Shown: positions 26,877-35,374, counted from the stretch's first letter. The stretch is 40,619 nucleotides of DNA from Myxococcales bacterium (GCA_016212965.1 JACRDA010000181.1:1-40619); one strand, 5' to 3'. Notes: generated by a model from the sequence alone, not told the origin. Made by a program: numbers and translations.

Positions 26877-27064
26877 GCGATGCTCTCGTGCCAGAAGGGG
26901 TGCCCGGATGTGGCTTCTGCGGCCCCGGGGTGGGAGTCCTCTCGCGGGCCGGTGACCGCGCGGCGGGTCTCGGTGGTCTCGTCGACCTCGGTGCCGGTGA
27001 CCACCGTGCGGCAGGGGTGCGCGCAGCGGCGCGCGCTCGACACGACGGGACGGGTCGGACTCAT
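26873..27064 (-). CDS. 63-residue protein coupling the two TPR genes
   Basis: ATG 27064-27062 overlaps the upstream TPR stop (ATGA, 27061-27064), and its own TGA at 26873-26875 overlaps the downstream TPR start (ATGA). The frame is open throughout. The protein begins MSPTRPVVSSARRCAHPC and ends GHPFWHESIA; it is hydrophilic, Thr/Arg/Glu-rich, with two Cys and four His. GGGGGGC precedes the start. No homologue is known to me. The double overlap is the main evidence that it is translated. It could be a real small partner, or a leader that carries ribosomes between the two giant genes. Confidence 0.6.
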   Translation of the reverse strand: MSPTRPVVSSARRCAHPCRTVVTGTEVDETTETRRAVTGPREDSHPGAAEATSGHPFWHESIA

Positions 27065-30000
27065 CCGCCCCCCATCCCGAACTTGGCGCGCAGGGCCAAG
27101 AGCTCGGGCGACAGTGCGAAGGCGAGGATGTCGCGCGCGCGTGGGTTGCCCTTGAGGTTGCCGCGACCGCCCAGCACCTCGTCGATGACGAGCGAGACGT
27201 CGCCGGCGGCGATGAGGCCCATCCGGTCGATGCTGCGCCGCGCGGCCTCGGCCCAGCCGTGCGGATCCTGCCCGCTGTCCACCCAGCGCTGGCACAGCGG
27301 ACCGAGCGCGTTCTTGAGCTTGCGCGGCAGCTCGCGGTGGATGCTGCGCGCCACCTCCGGATAGGCGGCGTACTTCGGCTCCGCGACGCGCACGCCGGTC
27401 GCGATGGCCACCGCGAAGGCGATGGAGGCGATCGTGTTGTCGTCGCAGCGCAGCACGGCGGTGGTCCCGCGCCGCAGCGCGAAGACCTCGCGCGCCAGCG
27501 CGGCCCGGGTCGGACCGTCGAATGGCGCGCGGATGGCGGTGCCGAGGATCACCGCGGGCTGCTCGCCCGCGATGCCGCGCACGCCGCGTTCCTCGCGCCC
27601 GCCGACGTAGAGCTCGAAATCTGCCGGCACGCCGAGCGCCGCCATCCAGCGCGACACGGCCATGCGCTCGGGGCCGCTGTCGAGCCGCTGCTTGCGCCCC
27701 ACGCCCTCGCTCTTGAGCGAAGGACCGAGCGCGAGGCTCACGGTCTGCGCGATCTGGGCGAACAGCTCCGGCAGCGGGCCGGTGTCGCTCGGGTCGCCGA
27801 TCTCGAGCAGTGCCCCCTGGTCGAGCCGGTCCTCGGGCGCCTGCGGCATGCGCGTCTCGATCTCGTCGAGCTCCGCCCGCGCGCGCTCGGGCGGCTGGCC
27901 GAGTGCGACCAGGCACCCGAGCGTGGTGCGCCGTAGCGGCGCGTCGTTCTCGGTGCGCGCGATGTCGGCCAGGCAACCGATGCGCGCCGTGTCGAACGGG
28001 TCCTGGGCCAGCTTCTTCAGCAGCGTGCGCTTCGCCACCGGGATGGCGCGCATGCGGAACCCGTCGGCCATGCCGCCGCGCAGCACCATCTCGATGGCCT
28101 CGGCGTCGTCCGGGGCCTCGCGCAGCAGGCGCGCCACGGCGTTGTCGGCTTTCTTCGGCTCGCGCAGCTTGTCGCGGTAGATGCGCATGGCGGTGCGCGC
28201 CGCGTCGATGCGCCCTTCGGCGTTGTCGCGCTCCTCCATGAGCCGCTCGAACATGCGCGTCGCCTCGTCCCATTGACCGACGCGCGCCGCGATCGTCGCG
28301 AGGCGCTCGCGCACCGGCAGCGTGCTGAGGCCGTCGGCGTGGACGCGCAGCAGCACCTCGAGCGCCTTCTCGGGCGTCTTGAGGTCGGTCTCATAGATCT
28401 TCACGGCCAGCCGGGCGGCGTTCAGGCGCTGCTCGCGCGAGGCGCCCGACAGGCTCGACAGACGCGCGAACAGCGGCGCCGCCTTGGCGAAGTCGCCCTT
28501 CTTGAAGTTGATGTCGCCCGCGAGCACCAGCGCACCGACGTGGTCGGGCTCGAGCAGCGTCACGTCGTTGAGCGCCCCGAGCGCGCCTTCGACGTCGCCC
28601 TTCTTGTGGAGCACGCGCGCGCGCTCCCAGTACATCTTGGTGATCTCGGCGTCGTCGCTCGACACCTCGAGCCGGCGCGCGATGAGCTTGAGCAGCCGAT
28701 CGTCGTCGCCGCGGCCGCGCACCCGGCGGAACAGCTTGTCGAAGGCGAGCTCGCGCGTCGGGTCGCGATCGAGCGCCCGGCCGAGCGCGGTCTCGGCGTC
28801 GTCGTGCGCCTGGGTCTTCTCGAGCAGGATCATGCCTGCCGCCTCCCAGAACGCACCGGCGCGCGCGTCGTCCTTGCACAGGGTGCCGAGCCGGGCGCTC
28901 GCCCGGCCGGTCGTGAGGTGGTCGCCGAGGTGCTCGGCGCTCACGCGCAGCCCCTCCCAGGCCGCGACGTCGTCCGGGTGCGCCTCGACGAGGCGCAGGA
29001 ACGCCCCCTTGGCCTCGCCGTAGGCACCGCGCGCCACGTCGCTCCACGCCGCCATGGCGGCCGCGTCGCGTGCGGCGTCGGCCCCGAGCGCGTCCCCGAT
29101 GCCGCGCAGCACCGTCGCGCGCCGCCGCGGATCGCTGCCGGGGGCAGCGAGCTCGAGGTTGGTGAGGCGCGTCTCGTCCGCGTCGCCGTGCAACAGCCCC
29201 GGCGTGAGGCCCGGCTGGTCGACCAGCGTGGCCGTGACCGCGGAGGCCTCGATGGCGGCACGCGCCGAGCCCTCGAGCTGGTTCATGAGGGCCCAGCGCG
29301 CCTCGGTCTCGGCGCCCCGGTCCTCGGCGGCCACTGCCGCTGCCAGCCACTCGAGCGCCGTGTGGGCGCCGGGCTCGGCCTCGGCCCAGGCGCGCGCCGT
29401 GCGCAGCCGCGCCACCACGGCGCCGTCGGCGCGAGCCAGGGCGAGCTGCTCGGCGCGGGCGATGGCCCGCAGGCTTCCGCCCTGCTGCTCGAGCGTGTGG
29501 GTGGCCCGCTCGAGCGGTTCGCGCTCGGTCATGCCGTCCCACCACAGCAGGCGCCCGACGGCGCCCGAGAGCGCGATGTCCCCGGAGCCCGCCTGCTCGA
29601 GCCGGTCGAGCTCGCCGAGCACGTCCTCGTCGGCGCGCTTCTCGGCGAAGGCCAGGCCGAGTCGCTCGAGCGCCACGAGGTCGCTCTCGCCGAGCGCCTC
29701 GACGCTGAGCTCGAGCGCGCGGCGCCGTGACGCGAGGTCATCCGGTGCGGCCGCGCGCAGCGCCCAGCCGAGCACCAGGCTCGCCGCGTCCGGCGCGCGC
29801 TCCATCACGAGCTCCAGCTGCCGGACGGCCTGTTCGCGTGCGCCGGCGCGCCACTGCAGCAGCGCCGCCTCGAGCCCGAGGGCTCCCCCCACGTCCCCCT
29901 CCTCACACGCGGCCCCCGTCCTGGCGAGCGTCGCGGCCGCAGCGGCCACGTCGCCGAGCCGCCGGCACAGATCGGCGAGGAACAGCGCCACGACGAGGTT

Positions 30001-31791
30001 CTCGGGCTCGCGCTCGTGCTCGGCCTGCAGGATGGCGCGGGCGCGGTCCTGCGCGCCCTCGCGGCTCGCCAGCAAGGCCGCGACGAGCAAGAGCCCGCGC
30101 TTGAGGTCGGCGTCTGGCTGCACCTCCGCGAGCGCGGCGACGGCGTCCGGCGCGTGGGCATTGCCCGAGCCGAGGCCGACCGAGTACGCGATGAGCGCCC
30201 GGCCGAGCCAGGCGGCGCCGTTCTCTTCGCTGCCGCACGCGGCGAGCTTGTCGAAGGCGGCGCTCGCGGCGCTGCCCTCGCCGCGCAGGAGGTGCAGTCG
30301 CCCGAGCTCGAACCACAGGCTGGCGCGCTCGGTCTGGTCCGGGACCAGCTCCACGAGTGCGCGCGTGGCCTCCTCGTACCAGGCCGTCGCGGCCGCGTGG
30401 GCCTCGCCCTGGCCGCGCGTCCCCGCCACGCACAGGGCCGCGAGGCTACGGGTGATCCGGGCGACGAGTTCGCCCGGCGCCCCGAGCGTCGCTGCCTTGG
30501 CGAGGGCCGCCTTGGCCTTCGCGAGGTCGCGCGCCCGGTGGGCCCACACGTAGGCGACGACGAGCCAGCCGTTGGCCCGCACCTCGTCGGTGGGCGCGCT
30601 GGCGGCGGCCGCCTCGAGCGCGGCGGCGAGCGCGCCCTGGTCGTCGCCCCGGCCGAGCAGATCGATGCCGAGCGCGAGGGCCGGCGCGCTGCGCGGGTCG
30701 ATGGCGAGCGCGCGCCCGAAGCTCTGGAGCGCGCCGCCGAGGTCGCCCGCCTCGCCCGCCTGCATCCCGAGGCGGATCCACAGCGCGGCCGCCGCCGGAC
30801 CGGTGACGCCCCGGTCGAGCAGCTCCTGGGCCGCGGCCACGGCGCCGGCGCCGTCGCCGGTCGCGTCGGCCGCCGCGACGCGCATGCGTCCGATGAGGGT
30901 GCTGTTGGGCAGTCGCTCGCTCGCCGCGGCGAGGGCCGCGAGCGCGCCGCTCGGGTCTCCCGCCAGCCGGTGCAGCTCGCTCGCGCGCAGCCACGCGTCG
31001 GCGGCGCGCTCCGTCTGGCGGGCGAAGCGCGGCACGCCCGCGCGGTCGCCGAACTCCGGGTCCTCGAGCGCGGCGAGGATGAGCTCGGCCTGCCCCTCGA
31101 GGGCGTGGGCCGCCATGTCGAGCTCGTTGGCCCGGCGGGCGACGGCCTCGAGCGCCAGCCGCGAGGCGAAGCGCGCCCGTCCCTCGAGCGCCGCGACCTG
31201 GTCGAGCAGGCTGAAGGCGCGGGCGAAGTCTTCGGCGTCGGCGCACATGCCGGCGACCTCGATGAGCAGGAGGCCCTGCCAGGTCGGGTTCTGGGTCAGC
31301 TCGGCGCGCGCCTCGAGCGCGCGCATGCGGGCGTCCTTGTCCTCGGGATCGACGCACAGCTCGAGCTCGAGCCAGCACGCCGCGTCCGCCGGGTCGAGCT
31401 CGACCGCGCGCTCGAGGCAGTTGCGCGCGCCCGCCAGGTCGTGCTCGACGTCCTGCTTGTAGGCGGCCAGCTCCCAGTACGCGCGCCCGCTCTCGCCGGG
31501 CGTGTAGGCGGCGTCGACCAGGGCGTCGAGCAGCTTGGGCAGGTGCTTGTCGTCGCGCTGGCGCGCGAAGAGCCGCACCAGGGCCTCGAGCGGCTCGCGG
31601 AACTCGGGGTCGGCGTTGTACGCGGCGAGGTACTCGCGCGCCGCGGCCTTGTCGTCGCCGCGCGCCTCCTCGATGACGCCGCACTCGTGTCGCAGCAGGG
31701 CCTGCTGCGGCGCGTTTTGTTCGAGTGCCTGCTCGGCCCGCAAGCTCGTGAGCACGGTCTCGAGCGGTTCGCCGGAGCTGTGAACCGTCAT
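27061..31791 (-). CDS. Giant TPR protein (1576 residues)
   Basis: Cytosolic, almost wholly helical. TPR-like pairs run from about residue 12 to 1310 (PQQALLRHECGVIEEARGDD, GRAYWELAAYKQDVEHDLAGA, ALVLAGDINFKKGDFAKAAPLF). A C-terminal domain follows (about 1340-1570) with QPAVILGTAIRAPFDG, LRRGTTAVLRCDDNTI and a DRMGLIAAGDVS segment. This domain shares its layout with the C-terminus of the 1927-residue protein: a [PA]-V-x-LG-x-A strand, then R-x3-L/F helices and a late LxAxGD. The frame opens at 31821, but AGGAG sits 5 to 9 bases before the ATG at 31791, so that start is preferred. It is first of the three coupled genes. Its role is unknown; it may be a scaffold. Confidence 0.9.
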   Translation of the reverse strand: MTVHSSGEPLETVLTSLRAEQALEQNAPQQALLRHECGVIEEARGDDKAAAREYLAAYNADPEFREPLEALVRLFARQRDDKHLPKLLDALVDAAYTPGESGRAYWELAAYKQDVEHDLAGARNCLERAVELDPADAACWLELELCVDPEDKDARMRALEARAELTQNPTWQGLLLIEVAGMCADAEDFARAFSLLDQVAALEGRARFASRLALEAVARRANELDMAAHALEGQAELILAALEDPEFGDRAGVPRFARQTERAADAWLRASELHRLAGDPSGALAALAAASERLPNSTLIGRMRVAAADATGDGAGAVAAAQELLDRGVTGPAAAALWIRLGMQAGEAGDLGGALQSFGRALAIDPRSAPALALGIDLLGRGDDQGALAAALEAAAASAPTDEVRANGWLVVAYVWAHRARDLAKAKAALAKAATLGAPGELVARITRSLAALCVAGTRGQGEAHAAATAWYEEATRALVELVPDQTERASLWFELGRLHLLRGEGSAASAAFDKLAACGSEENGAAWLGRALIAYSVGLGSGNAHAPDAVAALAEVQPDADLKRGLLLVAALLASREGAQDRARAILQAEHEREPENLVVALFLADLCRRLGDVAAAAATLARTGAACEEGDVGGALGLEAALLQWRAGAREQAVRQLELVMERAPDAASLVLGWALRAAAPDDLASRRRALELSVEALGESDLVALERLGLAFAEKRADEDVLGELDRLEQAGSGDIALSGAVGRLLWWDGMTEREPLERATHTLEQQGGSLRAIARAEQLALARADGAVVARLRTARAWAEAEPGAHTALEWLAAAVAAEDRGAETEARWALMNQLEGSARAAIEASAVTATLVDQPGLTPGLLHGDADETRLTNLELAAPGSDPRRRATVLRGIGDALGADAARDAAAMAAWSDVARGAYGEAKGAFLRLVEAHPDDVAAWEGLRVSAEHLGDHLTTGRASARLGTLCKDDARAGAFWEAAGMILLEKTQAHDDAETALGRALDRDPTRELAFDKLFRRVRGRGDDDRLLKLIARRLEVSSDDAEITKMYWERARVLHKKGDVEGALGALNDVTLLEPDHVGALVLAGDINFKKGDFAKAAPLFARLSSLSGASREQRLNAARLAVKIYETDLKTPEKALEVLLRVHADGLSTLPVRERLATIAARVGQWDEATRMFERLMEERDNAEGRIDAARTAMRIYRDKLREPKKADNAVARLLREAPDDAEAIEMVLRGGMADGFRMRAIPVAKRTLLKKLAQDPFDTARIGCLADIARTENDAPLRRTTLGCLVALGQPPERARAELDEIETRMPQAPEDRLDQGALLEIGDPSDTGPLPELFAQIAQTVSLALGPSLKSEGVGRKQRLDSGPERMAVSRWMAALGVPADFELYVGGREERGVRGIAGEQPAVILGTAIRAPFDGPTRAALAREVFALRRGTTAVLRCDDNTIASIAFAVAIATGVRVAEPKYAAYPEVARSIHRELPRKLKNALGPLCQRWVDSGQDPHGWAEAARRSIDRMGLIAAGDVSLVIDEVLGGRGNLKGNPRARDILAFALSPELLALRAKFGMGGG

Positions 31792-31897
31792 TCGGTCTCC
31801 TGGATGTCCATCAGGACGCACGCTGCCCGCCCGCGCGGGGCGGCCGAACTCGCGTGGGCGCCGGCCGGGCCGTCACCGCGCGCGCGCACGTGCTGCC

Positions 31898-31925
31898 GTG
31901 TCGCACGGCTCGCACATTGCGACAC
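31898..31925. promoter_or_regulatory. Inverted repeat upstream of the TPR operon
   Basis: GTGTCGCA and TGCGACAC form a perfect eight-base inverted repeat with a 12-base spacer, in the 231-base gap between the TPR operon start and the PHA-system gene stop. It sits about 110 bases before the TPR start codon and next to a locally AT-richer stretch. It could be a dimeric-regulator site. Nothing else was recognised in this gap. Confidence 0.3.
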
Positions 31926-32022
31926 CGGAGATTAGCCAAGCGCCTCAGCGCTGCATAGGGCCGATCGAAACAAAGCGGCCCCGTCGTCGCCGCCCGCGCG
32001 CCGCCCGTGCGCCGCTCGGCCG

Positions 32023-32313
32023 TCAGCCGAGCAGCTTGTCGAGCTTGGCGTTCACCTTCGAACTGATCGAGCCCTTCAGCGCGCGCAGCAGGAAGGGCAG
32101 ATCGATCTCGACGCGCACGTCCTTCGGGCTCACCGTGACGAAGCCGCTCGTGCCCTTCGCGGTACCGCTCTCGGCGTGGAAGCGGATGCGCTCGCCCTCC
32201 CAGTCCCACTTCAAGTGCAGCTTCGTCTCCATCTCCCGGGCGAGCTCCTCGGCCTTCTGCCGCACGGTCTGGTTGTCGAGGCTGTGGTTGCGGCGGATGT
32301 CGATGGTTGCCAT
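32023..32313 (-). CDS. PHA-system (PHA_gran_rgn-type) small protein
   Basis: Protein of 96 residues. It shows the signature of the family annotated as 'putative polyhydroxyalkanoic acid system protein': an N-terminal I-I--NHSL segment, QKAEELAREMETKLHLKWDWEGERIRF, a central VSPKDVRVEIDLPFLLRALKGSI strand-helix part, and a terminal LDKLL. The family is found near PHA synthesis genes in many bacteria, but none are here and the biochemical role is unknown. AAAGGGAA lies upstream of the ATG. It lies between the PpiC-like gene and the TPR operon, all on the minus strand. Confidence 0.85.
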   Translation of the reverse strand: MATIDIRRNHSLDNQTVRQKAEELAREMETKLHLKWDWEGERIRFHAESGTAKGTSGFVTVSPKDVRVEIDLPFLLRALKGSISSKVNAKLDKLLG

Positions 32314-32429
32314 GCGTTTCCCTTTCGTGGCCGGGCGGGGCAGCGACCCGTGTCGGCCTCAGCGTCGAGCGGCCCGAGCCAGCCTCGCGAGGCACGAGCC
32401 TCGCCGGCGGGCGCGGGCGGCGGCACGCG

Positions 32430-33002
32430 TCACTCGGCGCGCCGCACGATCCAGAAGCCCGTCGGGGTGTCGATGGGGCCGCCCACGGCCCCCTTCGCGA
32501 GGGTGAAGAGCACGTACTCGGGGCCCGGCTCGAGGACGCCGCGCGGCAGGCTGCCGGCCTGCTCCGCCGACCCCTTGTCCCCCTTCTGGACGGCCGCCTT
32601 GAAGTCGGTCTTCGCCAGCTCGGCGAGCTCCGCCGCGAGGGTGGCCGCCTCCTGCTTCGAGCGCGTGCCGGGCCGCGCGCCCTCGGCCCCGGCGTAGCGG
32701 ACGAGCACGACCCCGAGGGCGACCTGCTTCGGCGCCTCGCCGGGCAGCCCCGGAACCTTGCTGCCGTCGGGAAGGGCGCCCCCGGCGTCGTTCGCCGGCT
32801 CGGCCTCCGGGCCCGTGCCCGCGTCGTCCTCGATGCCCGGGCTCCCGCTCCCCGGCGGCGCCTCCGCCGGCCCGTCGGTCGCCACCCCGGCGTCCGCCTC
32901 GGCCCGTGCGACCGCGGTGGCGGCGGGTGCCCGACGCCACGCCACGGCGGCGACGGTCCCGAGGACCAGCAGCGCCAGCAGCAGGCTCGACACCTTGCCC
33001 AT
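32430..33002 (-). CDS. Membrane-anchored parvulin (PpiC)-like protein
   Basis: Protein of 190 residues. A single N-terminal hydrophobic helix (about 6-22) acts as signal anchor. A low-complexity Ala/Gly/Asp/Pro linker (25-90) is followed by a compact parvulin-like domain (94-190): QVALGVVLVRYAG (histone-like HILVRY replaced), SKQEAATLAAELAEL, SLPRGVLEPGPEYVLFTLAKGAVGGPIDTPTGFWIVRR. The usual His of the HILV motif is Gly-Val here, and the GGDLG loop is replaced, so peptidyl-prolyl isomerase activity is doubtful; a chaperone-like binding role is possible. The domain would lie in the periplasm. It diverges from the TerB-like gene. Confidence 0.82.
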   Translation of the reverse strand: MGKVSSLLLALLVLGTVAAVAWRRAPAATAVARAEADAGVATDGPAEAPPGSGSPGIEDDAGTGPEAEPANDAGGALPDGSKVPGLPGEAPKQVALGVVLVRYAGAEGARPGTRSKQEAATLAAELAELAKTDFKAAVQKGDKGSAEQAGSLPRGVLEPGPEYVLFTLAKGAVGGPIDTPTGFWIVRRAE

Positions 33003-33057
33003 GGCGCTCCGTATTCCACCCGCGTCGTCCGGGCAAAACCATTCTCGTGGGGCATGA

Positions 33058-33122
33058 GGTAGTGTAATAACCTACCTATACCTACCTAGCCGATGGTGCT
33101 TGCGCCGGGGAAGTGGTAGGTT
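33058..33122. promoter_or_regulatory. Candidate operator: ACCTACCTA tandem repeats with inverted copy
   Basis: In the 126-base divergent gap, ACCTACCTAT (33070-33079) and ACCTACCTAG (33080-33089) are head-to-tail at 10 bases, one helical turn. AACCTACC (33069-33076) has its exact reverse complement GGTAGGTT at 33115-33122, and another GGTAG lies at 33058-33062. The patch is much richer in A and T than its surroundings and includes TAATAA (33065-33070). It fits a regulator-bound promoter serving one or both genes. Confidence 0.5.
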
Positions 33123-33128
33123 CCGGTC

Positions 33129-33671
33129 GTGGATCCGCTCGGGTGGTTAGGTCTCCGCAAGCGCCGCGACGAGACGCCGCGCCTCACCGCCGTCATCAAC
33201 GCGGTTCGCGCGCTGCTCCCCGAGGACGAGAGCGTCGTCGTCCGCTACATCGTCATCGTCGGGATCCTGCTCACGCAGGTGGCCTCGTCCGACGGGCGCC
33301 TCGCCGCGAGCGAGACGGCGCACCTCGAGGCGCTGTTCCGCCACATCGACCGGCTGCCGCCGGACGGCATCTCCAACGTGCTCGAGGTCCTGAACGAGAA
33401 CGTGCCGAAGCTGTCCGACGACGAGCTGAAGCTCTGCTTCTCCGAGCTCAAGAGCCTGTGCGACGGGCGTGAGCGGCGCCAGATCTTGCGCCTCCTGGCG
33501 CAGCTCGCGACGGCGGACGGCACCATCCGGCCGGCCGAGCACGGCGTCCTCGCTCAGATCGCCGAGGAGCTCGACGTCGGCTCCGAGGAGCTCGAGGGGC
33601 TCGAGCGCGAGGTCGGTGCCGAGGGGCCACGCGCCTCGCGCCCCGCCCAGGCCCCGAGCGTTCCTGGCTGA
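33129..33671 (+). CDS. TerB-like domain protein
   Basis: Protein of 180 residues starting at GTG 33129. It is all-helical and has two DG-containing repeats typical of the TerB/DjlA N-terminal fold: VIVGILLTQVASSDGRLAASETAHLEALF (about 41-70) and ILRLLAQLATADGTIRPAEHGVLAQIAEEL (about 119-148), both read in segments. These acidic D-G turns bind metal in TerB. The family is named for tellurite resistance, yet most members have no proven role. No other ter genes are present, and no J domain follows as in DjlA. The C-terminal 25 residues are low complexity. Confidence 0.85.
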   Translation: MDPLGWLGLRKRRDETPRLTAVINAVRALLPEDESVVVRYIVIVGILLTQVASSDGRLAASETAHLEALFRHIDRLPPDGISNVLEVLNENVPKLSDDELKLCFSELKSLCDGRERRQILRLLAQLATADGTIRPAEHGVLAQIAEELDVGSEELEGLEREVGAEGPRASRPAQAPSVPG

Positions 33672-33700
33672 GACCGGCCTCGGGCTTCACGGACACGAAA

Positions 33701-33727
33701 CACGGGCTCGGGCTCGACCGGCCCGTG
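33701..33727. terminator. Stem between convergent TerB-like gene and tsaB
   Basis: CACGGGC and GCCCGTG pair as a seven-base stem around a 13-base loop in the 76-base gap between the two convergent stops. It has no long T run. It is a possible bidirectional terminator. Confidence 0.3.
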
Positions 33728-33747
33728 GTTGCCCGACCGGCTCCTCG

Positions 33748-34440
33748 CTAGGGCGGCATCGGCTTCGCGTCCGGCGGGCGGAGGTAGACCGCCTCGACCG
33801 GAGCCGTGCCGGGGCGGGTCTCGTGCCGCAGGGCCGCGAGCGCGAGGCGCCCCAGCCACGCGGCGTCCGGGAGGTCCGTGGCGGGGGTCGTGACGAGGCG
33901 CAAGCCGGCCACGGGCTCGAGGCCGAGGACCCGGGCGTGCTCCCCGGCCACGGCGAGCGCCCTCCCGGCGGCGGCGCGCCCGAGCTCGGCGGCGACGAGC
34001 TCGTTCCGCACGTGCCGCGGCGCGAGCAGGGGCGCGAGGTGGGCGTCGTAGATCGCGAGGAAGGTCTCGCCGCGCCGGGCGTCGAGAAGCGCGGCGCAGG
34101 CCGTGGCGTCCCCGACCGCTGCCTCGCCGAACGCGGCCCCGGCCATCGCCCGCAGGGACTCGACCCCGACGAGCGGGCGCCCGAGCGCGAAGGCGACGGC
34201 CTGCGCCGAGGCGAGGGCGACGCGCACACCCGTGAACGAGCCGGGGCCGACGTCGCACGCGACCGCCTCGAGGTCCGCACGGCCGAGTCCCGCCCGCCCG
34301 AGCGCCTCGTCCGCGATCGCGAACAGCCGTTCGGCGTGGGAGGTCTCGTCGGCGTGGGTCGCCGCGGCGAGGAGCCGCTCGTCGTCGAGCACGGCCGCCC
34401 CGCTGCGGCGCGTCGAGGTGGTGAGCGCGAGCAGCTTCAT
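33748..34440 (-). CDS. tsaB: tRNA t6A biosynthesis protein TsaB
   Basis: Protein of 230 residues. The start (MKLLALTTSTRRSGAAVLD) and the phosphate-binding GPGSFTGVRVALASAQ are diagnostic of TsaB, the non-catalytic ASKHA-fold partner of TsaD and TsaE in threonylcarbamoyl-adenosine formation on tRNAs decoding ANN codons. ALLDARRGETFLAIYD is also typical. It is normal length. Its ATG (34440-34438) overlaps the stop of the ferritin-like gene (ATGA), so it is translated after that gene. The usual rimI or tsaE partner is not adjacent. Essential in most bacteria. Confidence 0.94.
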   Translation of the reverse strand: MKLLALTTSTRRSGAAVLDDERLLAAATHADETSHAERLFAIADEALGRAGLGRADLEAVACDVGPGSFTGVRVALASAQAVAFALGRPLVGVESLRAMAGAAFGEAAVGDATACAALLDARRGETFLAIYDAHLAPLLAPRHVRNELVAAELGRAAAGRALAVAGEHARVLGLEPVAGLRLVTTPATDLPDAAWLGRLALAALRHETRPGTAPVEAVYLRPPDAKPMPP

Positions 34441-35309
34441 GCGCCGCGGGTGGTGGCGCCGCCGGCCATGTGCGCGGCCGCCGCCCGGTGCCATGCGGGC
34501 GCCGCGTCGATGCCGAGGTCGGCGAAGCGGGGCCGGAAGTCCCGCTCGACGGTGCGCAGCAGTACCTCGCCGTACTTCGCCATCGGCATGAGACCCCAGG
34601 CGCGGTCGGCCTCGGGCAGGGTGGTCTCGGCCTCGCCGCCCGCGGGTGCGTAGCTCTGCCGGAGCCGTGTGACCATGCCGGGCAGCTCGTGGGCGAGCAG
34701 CGCCCGGAGCTCGTCCGCGCAGTCGAGCTCGAGCAGGAAGCCGAGCAGCCTCCAGCCGAAGTCGCGGTGGCGGACCTCGTCGCGGAGCACCCGGTCGAGG
34801 GTGCGCCGGGCCGCCGGGACCCGGCAGCCCTCGCGCAGCACCTTGAAGAGGGGCACCGCCACCGTCTCGCCGAGGCAGAAGATCTCGACGCCCCAGCACA
34901 GCACGGCCTGCTCGAGCGGCTCGGTCGGGTCGGCCTCGAGGGCGAGCGATTCCCGCGCGATGGGGGCGAGGCTCGCGCCACCCGCCGCGCGGAAGGTCTC
35001 GTGGCTCAGCGCGGCGTGCGCGAGCTCGTCCTCGACGATGCGCAGACCCGCGCGGATGAGGTCCGGCGAGGCGCCCATCTGCACGAGCCAGAGCGTGAGG
35101 TGCTGCGTGACGGCGGCGGAGCGGTACTCGGCCTCGACGCGCCGGCCCCACTCGGCGACGACCGCGGGGCTCGCGGCGGGCGCGCGCGCGCGACCTCGGG
35201 CTCCCGCCTTGCGGCGCGTCACCGTCGGCGCAACCGGCTGCGCCCGGGCCGGTGTCTTCGGCTGCGCCTGCGCCTTCGCCTTGCCCTTCGCCGCCGACCT
35301 CGCGACCAT
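34437..35309 (-). CDS. Ferritin-like di-iron protein with basic N-terminal tail
   Basis: Protein of 290 residues. An N-terminal tail of about 47 residues is rich in Lys, Ala, Gln, Arg and Pro (AAKGKAKAQAQPK; RRKAGARGRAR), like histone-type or DNA-binding tails. A four-helix ferritin-like domain follows, with ligand candidates Glu61, Glu95 and His98 (EDELAH), Glu148 (CLGETV), and Glu178 with His181 (RDEVRH). All expected Fe ligands are therefore present. The substrate is unknown; it could be an oxidase, an oxygenase or an iron store. The C-terminus is about 100 residues of helical extension. It is coupled to tsaB through an ATGA overlap. The basic tail resembles those of myxobacterial proteins that bind nucleic acid. 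Confidence 0.85.
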   Translation of the reverse strand: MVARSAAKGKAKAQAQPKTPARAQPVAPTVTRRKAGARGRARAPAASPAVVAEWGRRVEAEYRSAAVTQHLTLWLVQMGASPDLIRAGLRIVEDELAHAALSHETFRAAGGASLAPIARESLALEADPTEPLEQAVLCWGVEIFCLGETVAVPLFKVLREGCRVPAARRTLDRVLRDEVRHRDFGWRLLGFLLELDCADELRALLAHELPGMVTRLRQSYAPAGGEAETTLPEADRAWGLMPMAKYGEVLLRTVERDFRPRFADLGIDAAPAWHRAAAAHMAGGATTRGA

Positions 35310-35374
35310 GCAGCCTTCATAGCCGGCCTCGGCGGCGGTTCACAGCGCGCCCGGAGGCCCGCGGAGAAAAGACC

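Noticed and set aside
31792..31821. Ten-residue longer start of the 1576-residue TPR protein
   Set aside because: AGGAG lies between the two candidate starts at the right distance from ATG 31791.
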